Notes: a model not told the origin generated them from the sequence alone. A stretch of 64,000 nucleotides of DNA from Lentibacillus populi (GCA_014642895.1 BMJD01000004.1:62001-126000), one strand, 5' to 3'; shown: positions 9,308 through 19,113, numbered from the stretch's first letter. Made by a program: numbers and translations.

Positions 9308-9352
9308 GTGCAGCCCATACATGGCTTAACGGGCGCTCCCGCCTTTGTTCTT
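9308..9352 (-). repeat. Family B repeat end fused to ypdA 3' end
   Basis: On the plus strand GTGCAGCCCATAC, then TTAACGGGCGCTCCCGCC and TTTGTTCTT, matches the right end of family B elements (36696-36730, 38355-38392, 47915-47951). The last eight codons and the stop of ypdA lie within this match. Confidence 0.65.
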
Positions 9353-10318
9353 TGCGATTGAATTAGCAATTAATTTCCCGTGATCACGGCCATTTTCGAT
9401 AAAAATGATATTATTATTATAGCCTGAAGCGATAACGCCAGCGACATAAATTCCCGGGATATTCGTTTCCATAGTCTCCTCATTGAAATAAGGCCGGCCA
9501 TCTTCTTCATCAACCAGTATGCCCGTATCGTTCAGAAATTGGTGATCGGGCCGATAGCCGGTCATCGCAAATACAAAATCATTCTTAATCTGTTTTTCTT
9601 CACCATTTACCGAATAATAAACCGCATCATCTGTAATCTCGGTAACGTCCGCATTAAACTCCATCGTTACAATATTTTTACGAATCAATGAGTCAAATTC
9701 CGGTAATATCCATGGTTTGATACTTTTCGAATAAGTACTGCCCCGGTACAATACGGTAATACGAGCACCCGCTTTGTGAAGTTCCAAAGTAGCGTCAACG
9801 GCTGAGTTTTTCCCGCCGATGATAACAACATCTTTATTGAAGTATGGGTGACCTTCTTTAAAATAATGCATTACCTTCGCCTTTTCTTCCCCAGGTACAT
9901 GCAGCCAATTCGGATGATCATAATAACCGGTAGCAATAATAACATTTTCCACTTGATAATCCAGTGATTCCCCATCTGTTTTTTCCGATTTCAAGAAAAA
10001 TGTGTCCTGCCGTTTTTCAATTTTTACTATTTTTTCATATGGATTGATCCGCAGACTTTCCCGCTGTGCAACCGTCCGATAATAAGTTAAAGCTTCCAAT
10101 CTTACCGGTTTTTGCTTTTCTGTGATAAATAGCCTATCCCCTATTTCCAATCGTTCACTTGTACTAAAAAATGTTTGGTGGGTAGGGAAATTGTAAATCG
10201 TATTGACAATATTTTCTTTTTCGATGATAAGCGGTGTAATGCCTTGCCTTTGTAATTCAATTGCGGCTGACAGCCCGCATGGGCCTCCACCGATAATAAT
10301 CGTATGTTCTGTTTGCAT
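9326..10318 (-). CDS. ypdA: Bacillithiol disulfide reductase YpdA (Bdr)
   Basis: FAD/NADPH-dependent pyridine nucleotide-disulfide family protein of 330 residues that reduces oxidised bacillithiol. Seen: the FAD-binding IIIGGGPCGLSAAI, which includes the cysteine known as the active-site residue in this family; the NADPH site VVIGGKNSAVDA near residue 165; and ATGYYDHP. The ATG at 10318 follows AAGGAAG; an in-frame GTG lies at 10327. The final residues KNKGGSAR are encoded by the end of a family B repeat, so the native C-terminus was probably replaced. It follows gudB after a terminator. Confidence 0.92.
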   Translation of the reverse strand: MQTEHTIIIGGGPCGLSAAIELQRQGITPLIIEKENIVNTIYNFPTHQTFFSTSERLEIGDRLFITEKQKPVRLEALTYYRTVAQRESLRINPYEKIVKIEKRQDTFFLKSEKTDGESLDYQVENVIIATGYYDHPNWLHVPGEEKAKVMHYFKEGHPYFNKDVVIIGGKNSAVDATLELHKAGARITVLYRGSTYSKSIKPWILPEFDSLIRKNIVTMEFNADVTEITDDAVYYSVNGEEKQIKNDFVFAMTGYRPDHQFLNDTGILVDEEDGRPYFNEETMETNIPGIYVAGVIASGYNNNIIFIENGRDHGKLIANSIAKNKGGSAR

Positions 10319-10353
10319 CGTTCGCACTTCCTTTTCAAACCTTATAAAAAAGA

Positions 10354-10391
10354 AAAACTCTTACCATACAACTATACATGATAAGAGTTTT
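10354..10391 (-). terminator. Terminator of gudB
   Basis: A 10-bp stem (10354-10363 with 10382-10391) is followed on the minus strand by TTTCTTTTTT. It lies about 55 bases after the gudB stop, upstream of ypdA. Confidence 0.8.
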
Positions 10392-10445
10392 CCCGTCATT
10401 CAATTTGGTTGTTCCAATCTGACCTCTGGCCTCCGACTTCAGCTA

Positions 10446-11729
10446 TCACACCCAGCCACGGAATCTTGCTGCTTCTGCCATTTTTCTAACACCAATCATA
10501 TATGCTGCAAGGCGCATATCAACGCGTCTTGTCTGGGCAGTATTGTATATGGCATTAAACGACTTGACCATAATCGTTTCCAGCTTCTCTTCAATTTCTT
10601 CTTCAGCCCAGTAGTATCCTTGATTATTTTGTACCCATTCAAAATAGGAAACGGTCACACCACCGGCGGATGATAACACATCTGGGACAAGCAAAATACC
10701 ACGTTCCGTCAGAATTTTTGTCGCCTCTAATGTAGTAGGTCCATTTGCTGCTTCTACTACAATACTCGCCTTAATATTATGGGCGTTTTCTTCTGTTATT
10801 TGATTCTCAACCGCAGCTGGTACGAGAATATCACAATCCAATTCAAGCAATTCTTTATTGGAAATCGTATTATTGAAAAGTTTGGTAACGGTACCGAAAC
10901 TATCCCTTCGATCCAATAAATAGTCGATATCAAGTCCATCAGGATCATGAAGCGCACCATAGGCATCGGAAATACCTACTACTTTGGCACCTGCATCATG
11001 TAAAAATTTAGATAAAAAGCTTCCAGCGTTACCAAAACCTTGAACAACTACCCTTGCCCCTTTTACATTGATTCCCTTTTTCTTCGCGGCCTCATTAATG
11101 ACAATTGTAACACCTTTAGCAGTTGCAGATTCTCTCCCGTGCGAGCCACCAAGCACGATCGGTTTACCCGTAATAAAACCTGGATTATTAAATTCATCAA
11201 TACGACTGTATTCATCCATCATCCACGCCATAATTTGTGAATTTGTAAACACATCTGGTGCTGGAATGTCTTTATTCGGTCCAACAATTTGACTGATGGC
11301 CCGAACGTATCCACGGCTTAATCCTTCAAGCTCTCGGAACGACATTTCACGTGGATCACAAATGATTCCACCTTTACCCCCACCATATGGCAAATCAACA
11401 ATACCTGCTTTTAAACTCATCCAAATCGACAGCGCTTTAACTTCTGTTTCTGTAACATCAGGATGAAAGCGAACGCCACCTTTAGTCGGGCCTACTGCAT
11501 CATTATGTTGAGCGCGATAACCAGTGAAGATTTTGATTGAACCATCATCCATTCTGACCGGAATTCTAACCGTCAGCATGCGCATCGGCTCTTTTAGTAA
11601 TTCAAATACTTCATCAGGGTAACCCAACTTATCCAACGCATTTTTTACAACAGTTCGTGTTGAACTTAATACATCCAGTTTTTGACTATCTTTTTCCTCG
11701 GTAGAATCTGCTGCTTTATCGGCTACCAT
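10446..11729 (-). CDS. gudB: NAD-specific glutamate dehydrogenase GudB
   Basis: 427 residues, catabolic glutamate dehydrogenase converting glutamate to 2-oxoglutarate and ammonia. Seen: GPTKGGVRFHPDV with the substrate-binding lysine, the catalytic-lysine loop SLKAGIVDLPYGGGKGG, and the Rossmann motif VQGFGNAG. The ATG at 11729 follows a perfect AGGAGG at 7 bases and gives exactly 427 residues. The 9-bp duplication that silences gudB in domesticated Bacillus subtilis is absent (VKALSIWMSLKAG), so the enzyme should be active. Confidence 0.96.
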   Translation of the reverse strand: MVADKAADSTEEKDSQKLDVLSSTRTVVKNALDKLGYPDEVFELLKEPMRMLTVRIPVRMDDGSIKIFTGYRAQHNDAVGPTKGGVRFHPDVTETEVKALSIWMSLKAGIVDLPYGGGKGGIICDPREMSFRELEGLSRGYVRAISQIVGPNKDIPAPDVFTNSQIMAWMMDEYSRIDEFNNPGFITGKPIVLGGSHGRESATAKGVTIVINEAAKKKGINVKGARVVVQGFGNAGSFLSKFLHDAGAKVVGISDAYGALHDPDGLDIDYLLDRRDSFGTVTKLFNNTISNKELLELDCDILVPAAVENQITEENAHNIKASIVVEAANGPTTLEATKILTERGILLVPDVLSSAGGVTVSYFEWVQNNQGYYWAEEEIEEKLETIMVKSFNAIYNTAQTRRVDMRLAAYMIGVRKMAEAARFRGWV

Positions 11730-11997
11730 GAATTTACCTCCTAGAATATCCATAAATATTTTATATAATAGCTGTACTCAGAGATTAGTATACACTTTCA
11801 TAATAAATATGCAATAAAATACCTTCATTTTCTTCAAAAGAAAATGGAAGCGGTTTCCCCGTCCTGATCCGCGTTAAATTTTTAATGGTCAAACGCTTAT
11901 TTTAAACTTTTTTCATTCGATAAACCAAAAGCAGGCTACACCTTTTTCCGATTATCTAACCGGATGGAGCACTTGAACAATAACAAAACTAACGGGA

Positions 11998-12576
11998 TCA
12001 ATAGAATATGTTAATAATTCGTTTTACTGCATCCGTATCCATAATAACCTTTCCATATTCCTTTAGTCGTGTTGACGTAATGATACTTGGTGATGAAAAT
12101 TCAAGAATAATAGCGATGACTTGTTCTTTATTATTACCATTTAAATCGGCGTCTTCCAGCAGCATATAATACCGGTCATCCATGTGATAAACTTTGCCTC
12201 CATCAATCGAAATTGTCCGTAAGTAAGATGCCACCTGTATAATATCCTCGAACTCATCAAAAGAAAATATTAATTCTTTGCTTTCATCCAAGGTAACTTT
12301 CATTTCGACAAAATCCTCATCCCAATTTATAGTTTCATTTTTTTGTGTTACGATTACATGCATGCCCTGTGCCTGCATCAAATGAACTTGTACAAGCAGT
12401 ACTCCTCCTAATTCAAAACCTAATTCGGAGCTAGCTTCATACATCATATCACTGAATAAATTTCTGACACCAGTTGCATCTTTCCATAGATCTTCTCTTG
12501 TGAAACCTCGTTCAATCAAATCATCAAATGTTAAAAAGATAGTAAATTGACTATCGGATACTCGTTCTATTCGCAT
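11998..12576 (-). CDS. mecB: MecA-family ClpC adaptor (MecB/YpbH type)
   Basis: 193 residues. The N-terminal MRIERVSDSQFTIFLTFDDLIERGF is the substrate-binding half typical of MecA proteins; an acidic linker follows and a C-terminal ClpC-binding half covers about 95-193 (ELIFSFDEFEDIIQVA). Such adaptors hand proteins to the ClpCP protease. Position next to ypbG and gudB, and length near 194, favour the MecB/YpbH paralogue over MecA itself. The ATG at 12576 follows AAAGGAGG; the frame opens further upstream at 12630. Confidence 0.88.
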   Translation of the reverse strand: MRIERVSDSQFTIFLTFDDLIERGFTREDLWKDATGVRNLFSDMMYEASSELGFELGGVLLVQVHLMQAQGMHVIVTQKNETINWDEDFVEMKVTLDESKELIFSFDEFEDIIQVASYLRTISIDGGKVYHMDDRYYMLLEDADLNGNNKEQVIAIILEFSSPSIITSTRLKEYGKVIMDTDAVKRIINIFY

Positions 12577-12793
12577 TTCGTATCCTCCTTTACTAAAAGC
12601 GTATAGCCTAATTTGGATCTCAACTTTCATTCATTTTTATCTGCTTACTACAGCATATGCACATTATGCAATTGGTTGAACTATTTGAAAAGAACCCATT
12701 ATTTCCTGCTGTCCGGGAACTGGATAACTATACAACCAGGTCAGCTGCGTCCAGCAGCTGGTGTCCAACACTCCGCCTCCATCCCGGTTCAGC

Positions 12794-13550
12794 TTAGCAC
12801 TTCAATGTTATAACATGACATTCCGCCTTTGTCCCGAGGCGAAATGGTAATCCGGTATAACCATAGCCTTCACTCACGAGTACATTTGTTTTATCATATC
12901 TTTCAAGCCCACCTTTTTGATATAATCCAAACCCGAAAATACGAATTTGCCCACCGTGGGTATGTCCTGCCAGAACAAGGTTTATATTTTTCTGATCTTC
13001 TGTTGTTAATTCATAAAACGCCTTTGGTGCGTGGGTTATTAATATGTAGTATTCCCCTGCGCTATTTTCCATGGCTAAATCAAGACGCGCCTCCTTGTAA
13101 TAACAGCAATCAAGACCTAACACACTGATTGATCCGTTATTTTCAGTCGTAATATTATGATGTGCATTAGCTAGAACTTCACACAGTAATTTATATATCG
13201 CCTCTGGGTCCGCTTCATAATCATTATTCCCCCATACAAAATAAATCGGGGCATGAAGAAACTTTAACCTTTTTATATTTTCTTTTGTCCGGTTTAATGG
13301 GACCCCTTTTTCCGTAAGTGTCCCCTCCGATAACAACCATATCCATTTTATCCGTAATTGATTGTAACGTGGTCTTCCGAACGACCCGCCGGTGAATATC
13401 GGAAATGAAAAATATCCGAAAGCCGTCAAAACCGCGTGGTAACTCCGGATCATTTATTGTTTCATATTCTACCGTATCATGGTGTGCCTGATAAACCATA
13501 TAAAAAAGGAAAAGCAATAACAAAACGGTACCTATAATAAAATAAGCCAT
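12794..13550 (-). pseudogene. ypbG: Metallophosphoesterase YpbG, frameshifted
   Basis: Calcineurin-like phosphoesterase split over two frames. The first half carries a membrane anchor (residues 3-22) and FISDIHRR, then VVIGGD; the second frame carries LTEKGV, VWGNNDYE, ITHAPK and GHTHGGQI, completing the metal-binding set. Removing a single base near 13319 (the sequence GGGGACACTTACG) restores GGDLTEKGV, the family consensus, in one frame of about 251 residues, close to the 259 of Bacillus. It is therefore either a recent one-base insertion or a sequencing error. The ATG at 13550 follows GGGAG. Confidence 0.85.
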
Positions 13551-13684
13551 GAACATGCTCCCTTTCCATTTTGTATAGTGATCATACCATATTTTTATAT
13601 TTATGTTTATCATGGAATAGGACAAAGTATGATAATCATACATATGGAAGAGTAAACAATTGCCTATTTGAAAGGAGGATTTTG

Positions 13685-13912
13685 ATGTTTACACAGTATA
13701 AATACTGGAAGCCCTATATAAGCCCACTTGATCCATGTCCACCGATGCGAGTAAAAAGTTATAACACCCCTCCACAAGTCTATATTACCTTCCAGCCAAA
13801 AGGGTTGGACCAGTATGGTACAGCAAGAGAAGCTTTATATTGCGGTACGTTATGGCCTGCCTTGTTCAGTCCTTATCCAGATCCGCATAAAAGGGGTGAT
13901 CAGGATGAGTAA
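13685..13912 (+). CDS. cotJA: Spore coat-associated protein CotJA
   Basis: 75 residues, rich in Pro, Tyr and Trp, with the CotJA signature YISPLDPCPP near the N-terminus. First gene of the cotJABC operon, whose products are assembled into the spore coat. AAAGGAGG lies 6 bases before the ATG at 13685; a longer frame opening at 13571 has no such site. Its stop overlaps the start of cotJB by eight bases. Confidence 0.93.
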   Translation: MFTQYKYWKPYISPLDPCPPMRVKSYNTPPQVYITFQPKGLDQYGTAREALYCGTLWPALFSPYPDPHKRGDQDE

Positions 13913-14168
13913 ACAGCTTCCACCTGAATATTATCAGTTACTCGAAGAAATTCAAGCCGTTGATTTCGTTTTGGTTGAGTTGAATCATTACCTGAATACC
14001 CATCCGGACGATTATGATGCAATCGAACAATTCAATAACAATGTAAAGCGTAGTAAAGAATTAAAGGTTCAGTTTGAGAAAAAGTTTGGTCCATTAATGG
14101 GCTTTGGAAGAAGTTATTCAAATTACCCGTGGGACTGGGACGACACCCCATGGCCATGGCAGGTATAA
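13905..14168 (+). CDS. cotJB: Spore coat protein CotJB
   Basis: 87 residues with the CotJB pattern PEYYQLLEEIQAVDFVLVEL, then LNTHPDDYDA, ending in an aromatic tail (YPWDWDDTPWPWQV). It is the second gene of the coat operon and overlaps cotJA, implying translational coupling. GGGGTGA lies upstream of the ATG at 13905. Confidence 0.93.
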   Translation: MSKQLPPEYYQLLEEIQAVDFVLVELNHYLNTHPDDYDAIEQFNNNVKRSKELKVQFEKKFGPLMGFGRSYSNYPWDWDDTPWPWQV

Positions 14169-14211
14169 GTTAACGTTTTTGTATTTTCTAACTGATAGGA
14201 GGAAATCATTT

Positions 14212-14781
14212 GTGTGGTATTACGAAAAAAAGCTGCAATATCCGGTAAAAGTAAGTGAATGTAATCCCCGGCTAGCAAAATTTTTAATCGAACAATATGG
14301 CGGTGCCGATGGCGAGCTTGCTGCAGCATTGCGTTATCTGAACCAACGATACTCTATTCCTGATAAAGTGATTGCCGTCTTAAATGATATTGGTACGGAA
14401 GAATTAGCACACTTGGAAATGATTGCAACAATGGTATATAAATTAACCAAAGACGCATCAGCCGAACAAATGAAGGAGGCCGGTTTAGGCGCACATTACG
14501 CAGACCATGACAAAGCATTGTTTTTCCATAATGCAGCAGGAGCGCCATTTACAGCAACCTATTTTCAAGCAAAAGGGGATCCAATTACGGATTTATATGA
14601 AGATATAGCAGCGGAAGAAAAAGCGCGGGCAACCTATCAATGGATTATCAACATGTCAGATGACCCGGATTTAAATGACGGACTAAAATTTTTACGGGAA
14701 CGGGAAATTGTGCATTCTATGCGATTCCGGGAGGCAGTTGAAATACTGAAAGAGGAACGTGATAAGAAGGTTTATTTTTAA
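14212..14781 (+). CDS. cotJC: Spore coat protein CotJC, manganese-catalase family
   Basis: 189 residues, the family length, of di-manganese catalase fold. Probable metal ligands are in GGADGELAAALRYL, TEELAHLEMI and EEKARATYQ together with REIVHSMRF. It is a coat component; catalase activity is inferred from the family only. Translation starts at GTG 14212, nine bases after AGGAGG. It ends the cotJABC operon and is followed at once by a terminator. Confidence 0.95.
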   Translation: MWYYEKKLQYPVKVSECNPRLAKFLIEQYGGADGELAAALRYLNQRYSIPDKVIAVLNDIGTEELAHLEMIATMVYKLTKDASAEQMKEAGLGAHYADHDKALFFHNAAGAPFTATYFQAKGDPITDLYEDIAAEEKARATYQWIINMSDDPDLNDGLKFLREREIVHSMRFREAVEILKEERDKKVYF

Positions 14782-14783
14782 AT

Positions 14784-14812
14784 AAATGTGCCACATGGCT
14801 TGTGGCACATTT
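14784..14812 (+). terminator. Terminator of cotJABC
   Basis: An 11-bp stem (14784-14794 with 14802-14812) and seven-base loop directly after the cotJC stop, ending in TTTTT. Confidence 0.85.
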
Positions 14813-14825
14813 TTCACGGGAAAAT

Positions 14826-15158
14826 TCAGTTTCCGAACAGGTTGAATAGCTCCTCTCCCCACACAAAGTAAAGACCAGTTAAGACTGCCAGAATAAGAAG
14901 CAATACAACCAATAGCCTAACAAACGGGCCACTGATTTTAATATGTGCAGCCTGGTTATTTTTACTGTGTACTTCTTTTCGCGGCGGCAAATTTAAAACA
15001 TCAATTTCCCGGTCTTCTGTTTTACCTATTTGCTCCATATCCGCTTGTCTATTCAGATCGGTTTCTTCTGCGGGTAATTCCTCATCCTGAATCTGGTCAA
15101 CTAATTTTCTTAATTCTGCAGCCTGATCTTCATTTTTTTCATTCATTTGGTTTACCAT
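14826..15158 (-). CDS. Single-span membrane protein at the ypbE position
   Basis: 110 residues: a charged, acidic N-terminal region (about 1-75, with EDQAAELRKLVDQIQDEELP predicted helical) and one hydrophobic span near residues 80-103 (FVRLLVVLLLILAVLTGLYF). It stands where Bacillus subtilis has ypbE, a LysM protein, but no LysM domain is present here. The start at 15158 follows GAGGTG, two bases after the ypbD stop, so it is the distal gene of the ypbB-recQ-ypbD operon. Function unknown. Confidence 0.75.
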   Translation of the reverse strand: MVNQMNEKNEDQAAELRKLVDQIQDEELPAEETDLNRQADMEQIGKTEDREIDVLNLPPRKEVHSKNNQAAHIKISGPFVRLLVVLLLILAVLTGLYFVWGEELFNLFGN

Positions 15159-15160
15159 TT

Positions 15161-15739
15161 TTAACACCTCTTTTTCGAGAGCCGGATGATAAGTCCCGAT
15201 AAAAAATCAACGATAAAATGTGCCGTCATTGTCGTCAGTAAATTCCCGGTACGTTCAAATAAAAACCCCAGATAAAAACTTACGAAAAGAACAGAAAGTA
15301 ATAAAACCGGTTTTTTTAAATAGCGGATATGAACAAGTGCAAAAATCGTACTAGCTGTTACATACCCAAAGGCTGTTTGTAATACACCTCTAAACAGCAA
15401 TTCCTCTGCAAAAGCAATGACCAGTACCACGATAAAAATGCTGCCAACCGATCTATTTTTGAAAATTTTATCATTTATCCCGCCATCATCATAATAATGC
15501 TCCGGCAAAACAGCCATTAAAATAACATCAACCGTAACAATGATCAATCCCGGGATAACGCCGTACACTAATAGCTCATGTCCATCCAGACGAAAATACT
15601 GAAACCACTGTGCCATGTTGTTAAATAGAATAAAGCTTAAAACCAAACTGAGGATAAATAAGAATAACTGGGATAGCATCAATTGTTTGGTTAATTCACG
15701 ATCAGACATTCGCTTGATCAATTCACGTTGGCTTACCAT
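15161..15739 (-). CDS. ypbD: CPBP-family intramembrane metalloprotease YpbD
   Basis: About 192 residues with several membrane spans and the CPBP (Abi) motifs in order: FAEELLFRGVLQ, FALVHIRYL and HFIVDFLSG. Members are putative intramembrane proteases; no substrate is known for this branch. The ATG at 15739 follows AGGAG; an ATG at 15745 is too close to it. The start lies inside the recQ 3' end (17-base overlap), so it is cotranscribed. Confidence 0.88.
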   Translation of the reverse strand: MVSQRELIKRMSDRELTKQLMLSQLFLFILSLVLSFILFNNMAQWFQYFRLDGHELLVYGVIPGLIIVTVDVILMAVLPEHYYDDGGINDKIFKNRSVGSIFIVVLVIAFAEELLFRGVLQTAFGYVTASTIFALVHIRYLKKPVLLLSVLFVSFYLGFLFERTGNLLTTMTAHFIVDFLSGLIIRLSKKRC

Positions 15740-17276
15740 TGTCATCTCCTGCAATTAATAAATTCCGTAATTTCTCCTGCCATGATAAATTGATTCGTTT
15801 AACATGCGGTACATGTGCCGGTTCCAATATTGAAAGGGAAAATCCGCAATTACTGCAGCATTTATCTGCCGGCCTTTTAAACGAGTCCTGAAAATGTTGA
15901 TACAGATATTCTCGTAAGCAGTTCTCTTCCTCGGCCCAGCCAATCATTTCGGCTAGTTTTCGATCCTTAAATAAAACACGTTCCTCAATATAGTCACGAA
16001 TTGCAGCAAATCCTTGCCGCCAGCGTTCACGATGGTAAACAATCTGATTTTTTACTATCATACCATGTTTTTCGAGCTGATTGTGCAAAAATCGCCATTG
16101 AATTTCACTAAGCTGAAACATTTCCGCAAGTTCCAATGAATTGCCGTTGAGAGCTTGTCCATTTTCATAAAGTTGTTTTAATTGCTGAAAAACAAAGGAC
16201 AATTGATTGATCGAAGGAAGCTCCTTCTTAATTAAACCTTTAGGTAGGAATGCATCCGTTTCCGTATAAAGAAGCAGGGCTAAACTTGGATTACCATCCC
16301 TTCCTGCCCTGCCTACCTCCTGAATATAGGATTCCAGCTGTGACGGTAGATGAAAATGGACGATGAGCCGGATATTGCTTTTATTAATTCCCATGCCAAA
16401 TGCACTGGTACAGCAAATAATATCTAATTGGCCATTCATAAATTGCTGCTGGACAGCGATTCGATCCATTTGGTCCATTCCACCATGGTAAAAGGCAATA
16501 CGCTGGTCCGGGAGTTTTCCTTGCAGAAGATTGGCTGTTACCTCCGCTGACTGCCGGCTGGAAAAGTAAATGAGTGCCGGGAAAGTATACCGGCTAAACA
16601 ATTTTACCAGCAGCTTTATTTTTTCCTGATCATCGTTGATTTGCTTGACAGAAAAAATAATATTTTCCCGATCAATTGGAAATATATGTTTCACCATATT
16701 TGGCCGTTCCAGATAATGCACAATATCATTCTGGACATCTTTTGTCGCGGTAGCACTTAACGCCATGATCGCCGGATTGTTGAATTTCCGGATAATCGTA
16801 CTCAGCTTTAAATAATCTGGGCGAAATTCATGTCCCCATTGTGAAATACAGTGTGCCTCATCAATAACAAACAGACAAACATTGATATTCTCTAAAAGCA
16901 TGATGAGCTCTTCTTGCTGTAATAGCTCCGGTGAAACATAAATCAGATCATAGTCATAGAGCTTGCGATAAACTTGCCTTCGCTCGTTCGGATCCATAAA
17001 ACTGTTTAATGCAACAACCGATTTAAACTGATTTGCCCTTAGCTGGTTAACCTGGTCAATCATTAAAGATATTAGTGGTGACACGACAATCGTTGTTCCG
17101 GTTAAAAGTTTAGCGGGCAGCTGATAGCATAATGATTTGCCCGATCCTGTCGGCAAAACACCTAAGACGTCATTCCCTTTCATCACTTCTTCGATAATTT
17201 CCTTTTGACCGATCCGAAATTCCGAATAACCAAAATGCTGTTGCAAACTTTTTTCCAATGTATACTGTTCTATCAT
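15723..17276 (-). CDS. recQ: ATP-dependent DNA helicase, RecQ family (RecS)
   Basis: 517 residues of superfamily 2 helicase. Seen: GVLPTGSGKSLCYQ (Walker A), VIDEAHCISQWGHEFRPDY (DEAH box and aromatic-rich loop), ALSATAT, the FGMGINKSNIRLIVH and QEVGRAGRDG of the second RecA domain, and a zinc-binding region with CLREYLYQHF and CCSNCG. The HRDC domain of long RecQ proteins is missing, as in the shorter Bacillus paralogue RecS beside ypbB. Its start overlaps the ypbB stop by four bases. Confidence 0.93.
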   Translation of the reverse strand: MIEQYTLEKSLQQHFGYSEFRIGQKEIIEEVMKGNDVLGVLPTGSGKSLCYQLPAKLLTGTTIVVSPLISLMIDQVNQLRANQFKSVVALNSFMDPNERRQVYRKLYDYDLIYVSPELLQQEELIMLLENINVCLFVIDEAHCISQWGHEFRPDYLKLSTIIRKFNNPAIMALSATATKDVQNDIVHYLERPNMVKHIFPIDRENIIFSVKQINDDQEKIKLLVKLFSRYTFPALIYFSSRQSAEVTANLLQGKLPDQRIAFYHGGMDQMDRIAVQQQFMNGQLDIICCTSAFGMGINKSNIRLIVHFHLPSQLESYIQEVGRAGRDGNPSLALLLYTETDAFLPKGLIKKELPSINQLSFVFQQLKQLYENGQALNGNSLELAEMFQLSEIQWRFLHNQLEKHGMIVKNQIVYHRERWRQGFAAIRDYIEERVLFKDRKLAEMIGWAEEENCLREYLYQHFQDSFKRPADKCCSNCGFSLSILEPAHVPHVKRINLSWQEKLRNLLIAGDDNGKPT

Positions 17277-18373
17277 GATTTCACCTTTTTTGTTTTTATC
17301 GTTGCTAACACGAGGCGGATTTGAAAATAGCTGATTTCATCGGCCACTGCATCTTTTAATTGCTTCAGCGAGTAAGTTTTTGTCCGTTCAATAGCTTCTA
17401 TTATTTCATTGTACTGTTCATCCGTAACAAACGATGATACGGGAAATGTCGAATCAACTAAGGCAATTTCAACGATATGATCATATATCGTATTACGCTT
17501 AAGCTTGCGCATTGCAGCTATCGTCTCGACCGAATAATGACGCTGCAGCAGATGATGCGTATGCTTGGCTGATTCAGTTATAAAAGATCGCTGTTCTGCA
17601 TCTTGAATGATAGCATGTAAGAGCTGGTAATCAGTTGGTTTAGATTGGATAACGCTTAACATACGATGAATAATACACGTCCATACGAGCTTGATGTCCA
17701 TCGACGGGATTTGATAGCGATAAGCCAACTGCTGCATGCTTTTTCCATAGGACCTGTATCCTGTAAGCCGATCAACAAATATACTTGCTTCCTTATCCGG
17801 TAGCATGCTTAATAATGTATGTAATTCATCATGCAAATAATGCAAATAAGTAGTTTCATTCCATTTTAACGTTTTGTAAAAGCTTTTCACCCAGACTTGT
17901 ACAGTTTTTTTATCGACAATTGGAATAAAAGAATAGTTTTGCATGCTGCTGTTCGTTAAGATCTGAACCAATAGTAATAACCGTTCGGAAAAGACAGGTG
18001 CCAGTGCATGATAGCTTAACCCGTTGAAATGGTTCAAAGCTAATCTGGATTCGTGTTCCAGGAGCCATCGATCCCCTTGACTCGTCAGTTGAAAACAGGA
18101 TGATTCATCAACCGAAATCAAGGCCTTTTGTTCGAGGTGGCGGATCAATTCATGAAATGTATTTTTTCGTAATGATTTATCAATCCCATAAAATAGCGCT
18201 AAATCGTAAAGATGTGTGTCCTGAACGGTTTGAATCGACTTTTTTCCTGTTAAAATATGAAATATCGCTGCAGTTGTTCGTCTCGCTTTAATCTGCTCAC
18301 AGCATTTTAGAATAAGCCCTTCAATAAGCAATTTCCAGTCCCCTTTATAAATAGAAATGTTATCTCGCTTCAA
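17273..18373 (-). CDS. ypbB: YpbB, helix-turn-helix protein coupled to RecQ
   Basis: About 366 residues; function unknown. The N-terminal part is a helical domain typical of YpbB, and the C-terminal part carries a helix-turn-helix resembling the HTH found at the end of some RecQ helicases (SVETIAAMRKLKRNTIYDHIVE, given here in meaning as residues near 300-322). This suggests it supplies the DNA-binding part to the adjacent short RecQ. The start is TTG at 18373, about nine bases after GGGAGGG; the frame opens to 18517 but that would run into the fer start. Confidence 0.82.
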   Translation of the reverse strand: MKRDNISIYKGDWKLLIEGLILKCCEQIKARRTTAAIFHILTGKKSIQTVQDTHLYDLALFYGIDKSLRKNTFHELIRHLEQKALISVDESSCFQLTSQGDRWLLEHESRLALNHFNGLSYHALAPVFSERLLLLVQILTNSSMQNYSFIPIVDKKTVQVWVKSFYKTLKWNETTYLHYLHDELHTLLSMLPDKEASIFVDRLTGYRSYGKSMQQLAYRYQIPSMDIKLVWTCIIHRMLSVIQSKPTDYQLLHAIIQDAEQRSFITESAKHTHHLLQRHYSVETIAAMRKLKRNTIYDHIVEIALVDSTFPVSSFVTDEQYNEIIEAIERTKTYSLKQLKDAVADEISYFQIRLVLATIKTKKVKS

Positions 18374-18483
18374 CAGGGCGCACCCTCCCACTGAATGAAG
18401 TTTCACTTTATGTGAAGATCGGTTCCCTTTATTGAAATGAAGGGAAAACCGGTTTACAATAAATGAGAATGGTCTGCCGCTAA

Positions 18484-18756
<273 letters not shown>

Positions 18757-18759
18757 TCC

Positions 18760-18784
18760 AACCAGGCTGTCTCCTGGTTTATTC
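18760..18784 (+). terminator. Probable terminator of fer
   Basis: AACCAGG and CCTGGTT form a short stem three bases after the fer stop, followed by TATT. A second CCTGGTT lies at 18797-18803, so an alternative pairing is possible. Confidence 0.5.
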
Positions 18785-19113
18785 AGATGAGAACAGCCTG
18801 GTTATATGCGACTGCATTTACCGCGACCAACGCGTTTCTCCCCAAGGTGTTACGGATAATCTGACGAGCAAAATCTTGATGAGCGTTCCCTAATGATAAT
18901 GCCAAGCAGCTCTAAGCGTAGTCATTCTCACCCTTATTTATTATATTTCTGCGAAAGTGACTATAGATGAGGTTCCTGATCCATTAAAATCCTATTCCCG
19001 ATCAGATTTCATCCCATTTACAACTATCATAATTTGCTTTGGAGAGAAAGTCAAAAAATAGTATTCTGTCATTTTGTTCATTTCTGTACATATTTTTAAC
19101 ACGAGATGACCTT
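18785..19113. other. Intergenic region without recognised gene
   Basis: About 330 bases between fer and rsiX, which converge. I see no coding frame with a ribosome binding site, no repeat of family A or B, and no strong terminator for rsiX. Confidence 0.5.

Noticed and set aside
12700-12793. Further copy of family B between mecB and ypbG
   Set aside because: Only a loose likeness (GCGTCCAGCAGCTGG, then CAACACTCCGCCTCC) is seen; the diagnostic end blocks are missing.
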